Assembly (NCBI RefSeq): GCF_037977055.1
Contig: NZ_CP150274.1
Span: forward strand, 2,418,001-2,482,000
DNA: 64,000 nt
Reading direction: 5' to 3'
DNA from: Paenibacillus sp. FSL K6-1096
Lineage (GTDB): Bacteria; Bacillota; Bacilli; Paenibacillales; Paenibacillaceae
The notes beneath the pieces are model-generated. The model saw only the letters and a program-made list of their open reading frames with translations. It did not search any database and was not told the DNA's origin. Shown here piece by piece: positions 53,788-62,577 of the stretch; position 1 is the first letter of the stretch; each line of letters begins with the position of its first letter. The position numbers were made by a program, and so were the translations under genes.

Positions 53788-55236
53788 ATGAAATCAGCCA
53801 AAATCATCAGCGCAGTCCTCAGCGGCTGTATGGCCTTATCCATCGCCTGGGCTCCTGCCGCTTCAGCGGCGGAAGCGTCCGAAGCAACCAAAGCGGAAGC
53901 CTCCAAAACCGATATCATCAATGAAATTATGCAATATCTTGAGTATTACAATGTGGAGGGCGTTGACCAGAATACGCTGATTCGCGGTGCTATTGACGGT
54001 ATGGTGAACACGCTGGATGATCCGTACAGCCAATATTTCGACCGTGAGGAGGCCGCGGCCTTCGGCCATCAGGTGGACCTTGAATATGTCGGTATCGGCG
54101 TCCGGCTCATGTCAACGGCCAAAGAGCTCTACATCGAAGAGGTGATGAGCGGCTCACCGGCCGAGAAGGCCGGGCTGAAGCGCGGCGACTCTATCCTCAA
54201 GATCAACGGGGTACGGGTGGCCGATCTGGAAGGCGATGAGCTGAGCGGCCAAGCGGGCACCAAGGTGTCCCTGCTGATCCAGCGCAACGGGGCTAACAAG
54301 TCCTATACCATCACCCGCAGCGAAATCGCCACCACCTCGGTAACGAGCAAAATCATCGGCCCCAAAATCGCCTATATCGCCATCAACGGCTTCACGCAGA
54401 CCGCCGACGAGGAATTCTCCGCAGCGCTGGATAAGATGCGTTCCGCGGGTATGAAATCTCTGGTGCTGGATCTGCGTGACAATACGGGCGGTTATATGGA
54501 CAGTGCCCAGAATATTGTCTCCAAGTTCATGGATGCCGGGATTATGATGTATACCTCCGATCAGACCGGCGCCTTGAAGCCTGTAACGATCACTAACGGG
54601 AGCAAAATCGGCGTTCCGGTGGTCGTCCTGACCAATGAATATACCGCCAGCGCCTCCGAAGCCCTGACCGGTGCCCTGCGTGACAACAAGCTGGCAACCA
54701 TTGTCGGCACACGCTCATACGGCAAGGCGCGGATTCAGAGTCTGATTCCGATGTCGGATGGCGGCGAGCTGAAGCTGACCACGATGAAGTATCTGACTCC
54801 GAACAAAGAGGACTTCAACCATATCGGGCTGGCGCCTGACATCGAGGTTAAGGGCAAAACCGCCCAGCTGATCACCGCCCTGCAGATTGCCGGCATGACC
54901 AGCATCACCCTCTCGGGTGACCATCATATTCTTGATATCAACGGCTCCGCTTTTGCCGGGAATGTCGGACTGATCAAGCAGGGAGATAAGGTGTATGCCG
55001 CCTCCCGCGTGCTGTCTGCCCTGGTGGAGAACGAGGTCTCCTGGGATGCCAAGAACAAGAAGGTGCTGCTCACCGCAGGAGCCGGCACCGTAGCCGGGTT
55101 CTCGCTGGCTTCCAAGGATGCGCTGTACCAGGACGGCGAGACCTTCATCGAGCTGAACGCCTTCAAGAAGAAGTTCCCGCAGCTGGTGTGGAGCTATGAC
55201 GGGGCACAGAAGCAAGTGAAGTTGTCGGTAAAATAA
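53788..55236 (+). CDS. S41 C-terminal processing peptidase (CtpA/CtpB type) with stalk domain
   Basis: A 482-residue exported serine protease. It has a signal peptide ending near residue 28, a PDZ domain (about 95-170: YVGIGVRLM, GLKRGDSILKINGV), and a peptidase core with catalytic S288 (EYTASASEAL) and K313 (SYGKARIQ). The C-terminal 110 residues form a copper-amine-oxidase-like stalk domain, as in the preceding gene. In B. subtilis CtpB processes the SpoIVFA regulator; whether this one does is open. Confidence 0.9.
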   Translation: MKSAKIISAVLSGCMALSIAWAPAASAAEASEATKAEASKTDIINEIMQYLEYYNVEGVDQNTLIRGAIDGMVNTLDDPYSQYFDREEAAAFGHQVDLEYVGIGVRLMSTAKELYIEEVMSGSPAEKAGLKRGDSILKINGVRVADLEGDELSGQAGTKVSLLIQRNGANKSYTITRSEIATTSVTSKIIGPKIAYIAINGFTQTADEEFSAALDKMRSAGMKSLVLDLRDNTGGYMDSAQNIVSKFMDAGIMMYTSDQTGALKPVTITNGSKIGVPVVVLTNEYTASASEALTGALRDNKLATIVGTRSYGKARIQSLIPMSDGGELKLTTMKYLTPNKEDFNHIGLAPDIEVKGKTAQLITALQIAGMTSITLSGDHHILDINGSAFAGNVGLIKQGDKVYAASRVLSALVENEVSWDAKNKKVLLTAGAGTVAGFSLASKDALYQDGETFIELNAFKKKFPQLVWSYDGAQKQVKLSVK

Positions 55237-55291
55237 ACGGCTAAGCAAGTGGGGCTTCGGCGGTAGGGCGGTGGTCGAACGGGCCACGCAC

Positions 55292-55545
55292 GGCCCACGC
55301 GCCCATGCCGCGCCGAATGTGATCGGTTTTTCGATTACATTTGGCCCACGCGCCCACGCCACGCCGAATGTGATCGGTTTTTCGGTTACATTGGACCCAT
55401 GTGCCCGCACAGCGCCGAATGTAATCGGTTTTTCGATTACATTTGGGCCACGCGCCCACGCCACGCCGAATGTGATCGGTTTTTCGATTACATTGGACCC
55501 ATGTGCCCACGCAGCGCCGAATGTGATCGGTTTTCCGCATACATT
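55292..55545. repeat. Tandem array of five 50-52-base stem-loop units (repeat R2)
   Basis: Units start at 55292, 55343, 55393, 55445 and 55495. Each carries a GC-rich GGCCCACGCGCCC-like lead and CGCCGAATGTRATCGG plus TTTTTCG. In the first four units AATGTAATCG (or AATGTGATCG) can pair with a CGATTACATT-type end. Two subtypes partly alternate (lead GGCCCACGCG or GGACCCATGTG). A solitary relative lies at 39110-39193. Confidence 0.88.
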
Positions 55546-55565
55546 CGCATACATTTAGCGCAACA

Positions 55566-55663
55566 AGTGGAAACGGCTATGCCGTCCTTTGTAAGGACGG
55601 TATCGTTTCAGCGAGAAATATAAGGATAAGTTATGGTGTGAAACATATACATTCTTATATTTT
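55566..55663. repeat. Structured intergenic repeat R1, copy 2
   Basis: Near-identical to 19008-19104 over about 97 bases: hairpin GCCGTCCTT/AAGGACGG flanked by GAAACG/CGTTTC, then ATATAAGGATAA and CATTCTTATAT. It directly follows the tandem R2 array. Confidence 0.85.
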
Positions 55664-55666
55664 CAA

Positions 55667-55711
55667 AAAGGACGGTCCCAAGCCATAACAGCTTGGACCG
55701 CCCTTTTTTTA
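55667..55711 (-). terminator. Terminator after yutD
   Basis: AAGGACGGTCC (55667-55677) and GGACCGCCCTT (55694-55704) pair around CCAAGCCATAACAGCTT. A-rich sequence before and T-rich sequence after the stem allow termination from either strand. Confidence 0.75.
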
Positions 55712-55720
55712 TACCCAGGC

Positions 55721-56419
55721 TTATCCCTGATTATTGTTCTTACCCTGATGCTCCTGCTTCTTGTTATCCTGTGCGTTCTGGTTATTCGGGTTATCCTGCC
55801 TGCCGCCTCTGCCGGGATGGTTCTCCCGGTTCTGCCGTGAGTTAGAATTGCCCTGATTGCCGCCGCTCTGGCCCCGGCCCTGGAACTCTTTGTGGTTCTT
55901 CTTGCCCTGGCCGTCCTTGTTGCGGTGATTGCGGCTCTGATGCTCACGCACCGGCCGCTCTCTCGTTGCGGACTCACGGCCGGAGCCGCCTGCCGTATCT
56001 CTGTCCCGGCCAGCCCCTTTGGACTGCGGTTCCCGGAGCTCCTTCACCTGCACCACCGGCGCAGCGGCCTGCTCCAGTTCTTCGTCAGCTCCGCGCTCCG
56101 GGACCTCCTTGGTCAGCACATCCTTGTAGCTTCCCTCCTGCGGCGCTTCCTTCAGCTTATGCAGCACGAAATACGCGCAGCCGAAGTTGCAGTATTCGTT
56201 AATATAATCCACCATGCCGGAGATCGCCGTATCGCGGCTGACCTTGGGGTGATTATCACGATAAAAGCCCTTGAGGCGCAGCTGGCTGTAGCCCCAGTCG
56301 CCAACGATATAATCGTAGCGGTCCAGCACCTCGCTGTATCTTCCGCGGAATGCCTCGGGATTCCAGCCGTCCTTATGATCGAGCATCAGCTCGTAACCTT
56401 TTCCACCTATAACGATCAA
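55721..56419 (-). CDS. yutD: YutD-family protein with long disordered Arg/Asn/Gly-rich extension
   Basis: A 232-residue protein. Residues 1-100 match YutD/DUF1027 (GYELMLDHKDGWNPEAFRGR, YDYIVGDWGYSQLRLKGFY, NEYCNFGCAYFVLHK). B. subtilis YutD has only about 100 residues. The remaining 130 residues here are low-complexity, rich in Arg, Asn, Gly, Gln and His (for example NRENHPGRGG), resembling RNA-binding disordered tails. The start is TTG with AAAGGCAGG upstream. It follows lipA, as in B. subtilis. The function is unknown. Confidence 0.82.
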   Translation of the reverse strand: MIVIGGKGYELMLDHKDGWNPEAFRGRYSEVLDRYDYIVGDWGYSQLRLKGFYRDNHPKVSRDTAISGMVDYINEYCNFGCAYFVLHKLKEAPQEGSYKDVLTKEVPERGADEELEQAAAPVVQVKELREPQSKGAGRDRDTAGGSGRESATRERPVREHQSRNHRNKDGQGKKNHKEFQGRGQSGGNQGNSNSRQNRENHPGRGGRQDNPNNQNAQDNKKQEHQGKNNNQG

Positions 56420-56474
56420 GCGTGTGTCGCCTGCCTTTCAAAATAAAGTACTCCGGGAAGTTAAGCCTTAAGGC

Positions 56475-57383
56475 CTACTCTGCCTGCTGCAGAGAACGCG
56501 CCTCGCGGGCCACAGCGGCCGACTTCACCTGCTCATGGGCACGATACGAGCTGCGCACCAGCGGACCGGCCTCCACATGGCTGAAGCCGCGCTTCAGGCC
56601 CTCTTCCTTCAGCTTCGCGAATTCCTCGGGCGGATAATACTTCTCCACATTCAGATGCTTCGGGGAAGGCTGGAGATATTGCCCTAATGTCAATATATCA
56701 CAATCTACAGCTCTAAGGTCATCCATCGCCTGAAGAATCTCGTCCCATTCCTCACCGACACCAAGCATGATGCTCGATTTCGTCGGAATCTCCGGCTTCA
56801 TCTCCTTAGCCCGGCGCAGCAGCTCCAGGGAACGGCGGTACTTGGCTCTCGCCCGCACACGGTCCGACATCCGCTCCACCGTCTCAATATTGTGGTTGAG
56901 AATATCCGGACGGCTCTCCATTACAATCGCCAGGCTCTCGCGGTCACCCAGGAAATCCGGGATCAGCACCTCGATGCTGCACAGCGGAAGGCGCTTACGG
57001 ATGGCGGCAACCGTTCCGGCAAAAATCGACGCTCCCCCATCCTTCAGATCATCGCGGGCCACACTGGTCACCACGCAATGCTTCAGCTGCATCCCTTCCG
57101 CCGCTTCGGCGACACGTTCCGGCTCCTGCAGGTCAAGCTCGGTTGGCAGGCCTGTATTAACGGCGCAGAACCGGCACGCACGGGTACAAATATCCCCCAG
57201 AATCATGAAGGTTGCTGTACGGCTGGCCCAGCATTCGTAAATATTCGGGCAGCGCGCTTCCTCACATACGGTATGCAGCGTCTTGGACCGCATCATGCCC
57301 TTGATTTCCTGATACTCTTCACCGGTGGTTAACTTGATTTTGATCCAGTCTGGCTTGGGCTGTTTGGCTGTTCGATTAGTCAA
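56475..57383 (-). CDS. lipA: Lipoyl synthase
   Basis: A 302-residue radical SAM enzyme that inserts two sulfurs into octanoyl groups on lipoyl-dependent enzymes. The auxiliary cluster cysteines are C40, C45, C51 ([12 protein letters not shown]); the radical SAM cluster is C66, C70, C73 (CTRACRFC). The C-terminal RSSYR motif is present. Start TTG 57383 has GGGG about 10 bases upstream, and a TATAAT lies near 57445 on the minus strand. Confidence 0.96.
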   Translation of the reverse strand: MTNRTAKQPKPDWIKIKLTTGEEYQEIKGMMRSKTLHTVCEEARCPNIYECWASRTATFMILGDICTRACRFCAVNTGLPTELDLQEPERVAEAAEGMQLKHCVVTSVARDDLKDGGASIFAGTVAAIRKRLPLCSIEVLIPDFLGDRESLAIVMESRPDILNHNIETVERMSDRVRARAKYRRSLELLRRAKEMKPEIPTKSSIMLGVGEEWDEILQAMDDLRAVDCDILTLGQYLQPSPKHLNVEKYYPPEEFAKLKEEGLKRGFSHVEAGPLVRSSYRAHEQVKSAAVAREARSLQQAE

Positions 57384-57608
57384 AGTGATGAGACCCCGCT
57401 TTCACTGAAGTTCTGTTTCATTGTCAAAAGTTTGCTGCCTCATATTATAGCATGTGGAGTAGGCAATTGCCTGTTTTTGTGAACCTTCCGGCCCGGGGGA
57501 TAAAAATGGCGCGTTTGCTTCAATCTATAGAAAAGCACCCGGCAAGGTGCCGTCTTCGCAAGCAGAACGATGATGAATACGCCCAAACGTACGCAGGAGG
57601 TTGAGATC

Positions 57609-58712
57609 ATGCTGGCCTTATTAACGAATTCCTACACCCGCAGAACACTGCTCTGCATATCTGCCGCTGCCTTGCTCTGGAGCAGCAGTCCTGCCGGTAA
57701 CGCCGGGGCTGCCCGTTCTTCGGCAGCGCCGAATGTTAAAGCTCCTGCGGCGGCCCCCGTCCCGAAAGACGCTGCGGCTGCAGCCCGCATGGAGCTGTAT
57801 GAGCAGATGAGCGCCGCCACCGGAATTCCCTGGTTCCGGTTCGCAGCCATCGATCAATATGAACGGACCATCGGCAGAATCAAAAAAAGCCCGCCGGCCG
57901 CAGAAGCAGATTCTGCGGCCGCCAAGGCCAGGCTTACCGGGATTCATATCCCCGCTCCAGTATGGGCCGGTCCGCTCAATCCCAACCAGGAGGATCAGCA
58001 GCAGGATTCAATCCGCTTCTTCGGCGGCTTCGGATGGGACGGATCAGGAGACGGCCTCGCTGACCCCGGGAATGACGCCGATGTGCTGTACAGCATGGCC
58101 AGACATCTGCTGAAGTACGGAAATTCCCCCAGCGACTTCAGTATCGCGGTCTGGGAATATTACCATAACGGGCGGGCCGCCCAGCGGATAGCCCAGTTCT
58201 CGAAGCTATATGAGCATTTCGGACGCCTGGACCTGGCAGGCAGCGCCTTCCCGCTGCCGATCGGCACCAACTATGCCTACCGCAGCACCTGGGGAACCGC
58301 CCGGGGCTGGGGCGGCGTGCGCATCCATGAAGGCACCGATCTGTTCGCGCCGCATGGCCTGACCGTCCGCAGCACCTGCTACGGGGTAGTGGAGACCAAG
58401 GGCTGGAACCGTTATGGCGGATGGCGGATCGGTATCCGTGACATCGAGAACCGCTACCACTACTATGCCCATCTGACAGGCTTTGAGAAGTCTCTGCAGC
58501 GGGGGGACATTGTAGTTCCGGGCCAGACCATCGGCTGGGTCGGCAGCTCCGGCTACGGCAATCCCGGTACCCAGGGCAAATTCCCGCCCCATCTGCACTA
58601 TGGCATCTACCGCGACCGGGGAATCACGGAATGGGCCTTCGATCCCTACCCGCTGCTCAAGCAGTGGGAGAACCAGGAATTCCGGCAGCTGCGGTCCAAC
58701 AAGAAAAAGTAA
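57609..58712 (+). CDS. M23-family endopeptidase (YunA/LytH-like)
   Basis: A 367-residue exported peptidase. A signal/anchor helix spans about residues 10-35. The zinc ligands of the M23 LytM fold are in RIHEGTDLFAPHG and the closing HLHYGIY. B. subtilis LytH (YunA), also next to lipA, cuts between L-Ala and D-Glu to tailor the spore cortex. ATG 57609 has AGGAGG about 9 bases upstream. The N-terminal helical region is a typical LytH-like spacer. Confidence 0.88.
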   Translation: MLALLTNSYTRRTLLCISAAALLWSSSPAGNAGAARSSAAPNVKAPAAAPVPKDAAAAARMELYEQMSAATGIPWFRFAAIDQYERTIGRIKKSPPAAEADSAAAKARLTGIHIPAPVWAGPLNPNQEDQQQDSIRFFGGFGWDGSGDGLADPGNDADVLYSMARHLLKYGNSPSDFSIAVWEYYHNGRAAQRIAQFSKLYEHFGRLDLAGSAFPLPIGTNYAYRSTWGTARGWGGVRIHEGTDLFAPHGLTVRSTCYGVVETKGWNRYGGWRIGIRDIENRYHYYAHLTGFEKSLQRGDIVVPGQTIGWVGSSGYGNPGTQGKFPPHLHYGIYRDRGITEWAFDPYPLLKQWENQEFRQLRSNKKK

Positions 58713-58720
58713 TCCGCACA

Positions 58721-58819
58721 AGTGGAAACGGCTTTGCCGTCCTTTTAAAGGACGGTACCGTTTCGGCAAGAAAAAGAAGGATAATGTACAATGTGAAACA
58801 TATACATTCTTATATTTTT
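58721..58819. repeat. Structured intergenic repeat R1, copy 3
   Basis: Diverged copy with the hairpin kept: GAAACGG...GCCGTCC with GGACGG...CCGTTTC. One change extends the outer stem. The end CATATACATTCTTATATTT matches copy 2. It separates convergent lytH-like and glycosidase genes. Confidence 0.82.
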
Positions 58820-58837
58820 AAATAACCGGACCGCAGC

Positions 58838-60538
58838 CTACACCAGCATCAGACAGCCAAAGGGCTCCACTTCCACCAGTATCCGTCCCTCCGAGCGGAT
58901 ATTCCGTCCGGTCAGCAGGTCCACCAGCACATTGGAGCAGGAGCGGAAATTGGACAGCTCCAGCTGGTACGCATTCGGGGAATTATTAATAATCAGGCCA
59001 ATGCTCTCATCATTGCTGCGCCGGATATACCCCAGGACATTCCGCGCTTCATCCGTGAACCAGGGACGGAATACGCCCCGGCGCAGCACCTCATATTCCT
59101 GTCTCAGCGTGATCAGCCGCCGGTACCATTCCTGAAGTCCGGTATGCTGTTCCTCTTCATTCCAGAGCATCGGCTTGCGGCAATGCGGGTCGGTGGCGCC
59201 CTCCATGCCGACTTCATCCCCGTAATAAATCATAGGTATCCCTATATACGTCATCTGGAAAAAGACGGCCAGCCTCATCCGGGCCATGGCCGTGGCTTCA
59301 CGGTCCCAGCCCCGCCCTCCTTCCTTGCAGGCGGTCAGGAAACGCAGCGTATCATGGCTGCCAAGCAGCTGGAACATGGCGGAGTTCGCCTGATCATTGT
59401 ACAGTGCCTCCTGGTGCAGCAGCTGCTCCATGAAGCGGACCGGTCCTGCTGTCTGCGCGGCAAAAAACTCCAGCACCGCATCCCGCAGCACATAGTTCAT
59501 CCCCCCGTCAAACTGGTCGCCACGGAGCCATGGCCCGGAAGCGTGCATGATCTCGCCGATCAGCAGCAGATGCGGGAATTCACCCTTCAGCTCGTGCCGG
59601 AACCGGGTCCAGAAGGCCGGGTTCACCTCATTGGCGACATCCAGTCTCCAGCCGTCAATTCCCGCCTCGCGCACCCAATATTTGGCGACCTCCAGCATAT
59701 AATCAGCCACCTCGGGATGATCCATATTCAGCTTGGGCATGGATGCTTCCGCCTTGGCGAAGGTCTCGTAGCTGGGAACCGGCGCGGTGCTTACCGGATA
59801 GGAATGGATGAAGAACCAGTCTTTATAAGGCGAGGCTTCTCCCTGCTCCAGTACATCCCGGAAGGCAAAGAAGGTGTCGCCGGAATGATTGAATACCGCA
59901 TCGAGCAGGACTCTGATCCCCAGCCGGTGCGCTGTCCCGACCAGCAGCTTCAGATCGTCAAGCGTACCGAAGCCGGGGTCCACCTTATAATAATCGGTCG
60001 TATTATATTTATGCCCGGAGGGTGATTCGAAGATAGGTGTCATATAAATTGCGGTAACGCCAAGCTGCTGAAGGTAGGGCAGCTTATCGATGATGCCCTG
60101 CAGCGTGCCCCGGTTGTAGCTCTCGGGATAAATCTGATAGACCACGGCGTCAGCACTCCAGGCAGGCAGGTCAATGGCCTGCGTACGGTGGAGATAGGCA
60201 TATTGGAATGCCCCCGCCTGTTCCCTGTTCTCTGAGCTTCCCCGTTCGCCGTACCATACATATTCACCTGAGGGATTTTCAATATGGAACAGATACCGGC
60301 ATTTCCCGGACTCCACAGGAATGAGGGCTTCATAAACGTCATAAGCGCCGGCGCAGCCGGTCCGCTCCATCTCCTGCGGAAGCTCACGGCCGGGCGAATC
60401 ATAGCGGTCCGCGTGGACCACCGTGCAGGACAAGGACTGTCCGCTCTGGACAAATAACCGGAGCTTCAGTATCCGGGGGCCTGCGGGGAAGGCGAAAGGG
60501 TCCTCCGCCGCGTGGTAAGCAAACAAACGTGTAGTCAT
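58838..60538 (-). CDS. GH13 alpha-glycosidase (neopullulanase/maltogenic amylase type)
   Basis: A 566-residue cytosolic enzyme without signal peptide. An N-terminal beta domain (1-120) precedes the TIM barrel. GH13 regions are present: I LLDAVFNHSG, II GWRLDVANEV (nucleophile Asp), III LLIGEIMH (acid Glu) and IV LGSHDTLRFL. It resembles the GH13_20 group that cleaves malto-oligosaccharides, cyclodextrin or pullulan. A LacI-type regulator is divergent from it, likely controlling it by sugar availability. Confidence 0.92.
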   Translation of the reverse strand: MTTRLFAYHAAEDPFAFPAGPRILKLRLFVQSGQSLSCTVVHADRYDSPGRELPQEMERTGCAGAYDVYEALIPVESGKCRYLFHIENPSGEYVWYGERGSSENREQAGAFQYAYLHRTQAIDLPAWSADAVVYQIYPESYNRGTLQGIIDKLPYLQQLGVTAIYMTPIFESPSGHKYNTTDYYKVDPGFGTLDDLKLLVGTAHRLGIRVLLDAVFNHSGDTFFAFRDVLEQGEASPYKDWFFIHSYPVSTAPVPSYETFAKAEASMPKLNMDHPEVADYMLEVAKYWVREAGIDGWRLDVANEVNPAFWTRFRHELKGEFPHLLLIGEIMHASGPWLRGDQFDGGMNYVLRDAVLEFFAAQTAGPVRFMEQLLHQEALYNDQANSAMFQLLGSHDTLRFLTACKEGGRGWDREATAMARMRLAVFFQMTYIGIPMIYYGDEVGMEGATDPHCRKPMLWNEEEQHTGLQEWYRRLITLRQEYEVLRRGVFRPWFTDEARNVLGYIRRSNDESIGLIINNSPNAYQLELSNFRSCSNVLVDLLTGRNIRSEGRILVEVEPFGCLMLV

Positions 60539-60654
60539 ACTGTCGGGTCTCCTTTGGAAGCAGCATAGAGCAGTCTCTGCAACTGTGTTATTATGACAGG
60601 TAGGGCAAGGTTCGCCGTTCAGGCGAAGGAATACCGTCAGGACCGGGAGGGATC

Positions 60655-61680
60655 ATGATGAAAGTAACCATTAAAGATATTGCTAAGGCAGCGGGTGTTG
60701 CCAAATCGACCGTATCCAAGGTAATGAACGACTCTCCCAAAATATCGGAGGAAACGAAATCCCGGGTCAGAGAGATCATCAAGCAGATGAACTATACCCC
60801 AAGCAGTATCGCTACCGGACTGGCCCGGCAGAGCAGCAATACCATCGCTATCCTGATTGATATGTCCAAGGAGAGCGAATTCCTGAACCAGTTCTTCTAT
60901 AACATTATCGGCGGGGTGGAGAGTGTCATCGGGCCTTTGAAATATGAGCTGACCATCGCCAATATTCAGCATGACCACGCGGAAAGCAATTTTCTGCAGC
61001 GGCTGGTATTGAACAAGCGCGTGGACGGCATTATCGCCAACACCTCTGTATTGACACCTGAGCTGTGTGCAGAGCTGAACAGGCTTGAATTCCCTTACAT
61101 CTCCATCGGGGAGATCGCTGCTCCGGGAATCTGGGTCGATTGTGACAACGAGCTTGGAGGATACATGCTGACCAGACATCTCCTGGAGCAGGGTTTTTCT
61201 TCCGCAGCCTTCATCGGCGGCCAAAAGGATGAACCGCTGTTCCTGCGCCGCGCCGCCGGGTATAAGCGGGCGCTGGAACAGGCAGGCATCGCGGTACGCA
61301 GCGACTGGATTATTAACGGCCGGGCTGTGGAAGAGGACGGATATGCGGCGGCCAAGCTGCTGCTGCAGGGCAGCGATGCCCCCGGCTCCATCGTCTGCAT
61401 GAGCAACTTCTCCGCTTACGGCGTACTGCAGGCTGCCCGGGAACTGCAGATACCGGTTCCGACGCAGCTGGGAATCGCCACATTCGATGAATACCCGTTA
61501 TCGCCTTATACCTCACCGCCGCTGACTTCACTGAATATGGATACCTTCCAGCTCGGCGCCCGCGCAGGGCGGCTGCTGATGGATAAGCTGGATAACACAT
61601 CTTCTGCCGCAAGCGGTCAGCTGCTGGAGCCGGAGCTGATTCCCCGCTTATCCTCCCGGCGGAGCAGCTCTGCAGACTAA
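60655..61680 (+). CDS. LacI-family transcriptional regulator
   Basis: A 341-residue repressor with an N-terminal helix-turn-helix (TIKDIAKAAGVAKSTVSKVM) and hinge helix YTPSSIATGLARQ, then a periplasmic-binding-protein-like sensor domain. It is divergent from the GH13 gene over 116 bases, so it probably senses a malto-oligosaccharide. GGGAGG lies just upstream of two consecutive ATGs; the second (60658) is also possible. Confidence 0.92.
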   Translation: MMKVTIKDIAKAAGVAKSTVSKVMNDSPKISEETKSRVREIIKQMNYTPSSIATGLARQSSNTIAILIDMSKESEFLNQFFYNIIGGVESVIGPLKYELTIANIQHDHAESNFLQRLVLNKRVDGIIANTSVLTPELCAELNRLEFPYISIGEIAAPGIWVDCDNELGGYMLTRHLLEQGFSSAAFIGGQKDEPLFLRRAAGYKRALEQAGIAVRSDWIINGRAVEEDGYAAAKLLLQGSDAPGSIVCMSNFSAYGVLQAARELQIPVPTQLGIATFDEYPLSPYTSPPLTSLNMDTFQLGARAGRLLMDKLDNTSSAASGQLLEPELIPRLSSRRSSSAD

Positions 61681-61708
61681 CGTGCAGCCTTAGATGCTCA
61701 CTTGTTAG

Positions 61709-61720
61709 GAAACCGGTTTC
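61709..61720. promoter_or_regulatory. Perfect LacI-type palindrome downstream of the regulator gene
   Basis: GAAACCGGTTTC is a perfect 12-base palindrome with central CG steps, as in LacI/GalR-family operators. It lies 29 bases after the regulator stop codon, and no gene starts beside it on either strand. Confidence 0.45.
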
Positions 61721-61787
61721 TCTGATTTGAAAATACCATGCTGCCCGTCCTGTGTCAACGCATCAGAGCGAATCAGCCGCAGCACAA

Positions 61788-61817
61788 ACACCCCTTTCCA
61801 AAGCCGGAAAGGGGTGT
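61788..61817 (-). terminator. Terminator between regulator and esterase genes
   Basis: ACACCCCTTTCC pairs perfectly with GGAAAGGGGTGT around a six-base loop. The minus-strand gene ends shortly before it. Confidence 0.7.
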
Positions 61818-61821
61818 TCGC

Positions 61822-62493
61822 TTACCCGGAGGCCTGAGGGCAGCGGATAAACCGGAGTACCTCGTTCATCATAGCCGGGCTCTCCGCGCTGTGGCAGACC
61901 ATATGTCCGCTGTTCTCCATAATCAGCACCTGCTTATGTCCGGCGGGGATGGTCTGCTGCAGGTAACCGGCACTCTTGAACTTCACCAGATGATCCCGCC
62001 TGCCCTGGACAATCAGGGTTGGCAGATCCACCTGGGGATAGATCCCGAAGCTCTCCCGGACCAGACGCTGGAACTCCCGGGTGGCCTTCATCGGGGTCGA
62101 GCCCCATTTGCGCAGATAATTCCGGATCATCTCCGGGCGGACCAGCGTCCGCAGAATCTCACCCGGGTTCAGCGGGAACACCGGGGTGGACAGCAGCGTA
62201 AGGGATTTGATCCGCGGGCCGTACTCTACCGACAGCCGGGAAGCAATCAGCGCTCCTGTAGAGAAGCCGATCAGGTGAACATCCGCTCCCCCGGCCAGCA
62301 GCTGGTTCAGCTCATCCTCGGCGCTCTGCCGCCAGTCCCTGCGGCTGGAATGGAGCAGCTCCTTCCGGCTGCCTCCGTGCCCGCTGAGGGTGAAGGTCCT
62401 GGACGGGTATCCGTTCCCCTCCAGAAACTGAGCCAGCGGAGAGACCTCATATTCGCCTCCGGTGAAGCCGTGTATCAATAGGCAGTGTTCCAT
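61822..62493 (-). CDS. Alpha/beta hydrolase (carboxylesterase/Est30 type)
   Basis: A 223-residue alpha/beta hydrolase. The oxyanion-hole segment is LLIHGFTGG at residues 5-13, the nucleophile elbow is GFSTG with S78, and the catalytic histidine lies in MENSGHMVCHS. Size and start match Est30-like carboxylesterases or monoacylglycerol lipases. The substrate is not known; the enzyme is probably cytosolic. Confidence 0.88.
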   Translation of the reverse strand: MEHCLLIHGFTGGEYEVSPLAQFLEGNGYPSRTFTLSGHGGSRKELLHSSRRDWRQSAEDELNQLLAGGADVHLIGFSTGALIASRLSVEYGPRIKSLTLLSTPVFPLNPGEILRTLVRPEMIRNYLRKWGSTPMKATREFQRLVRESFGIYPQVDLPTLIVQGRRDHLVKFKSAGYLQQTIPAGHKQVLIMENSGHMVCHSAESPAMMNEVLRFIRCPQASG

Positions 62494-62577
62494 GGTTATC
62501 CTCGTTCCACCTCTTTGAATTCATCCATTTATAGAAAAATAACCCATACAGCTGCCAAAGTCAAATTCTGCCCACTG

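Noticed and set aside
55292..55545. CRISPR-like array
   Set aside because: Units are contiguous and similar over their full length, with no unique spacers and no cas genes.
55271..55558. Open frames on both strands across the R2 array, giving repetitive peptides
   Set aside because: The frames stay open only because the repeat unit lacks stops; there is no ribosome binding site and the DNA repeats fold as stem-loops.
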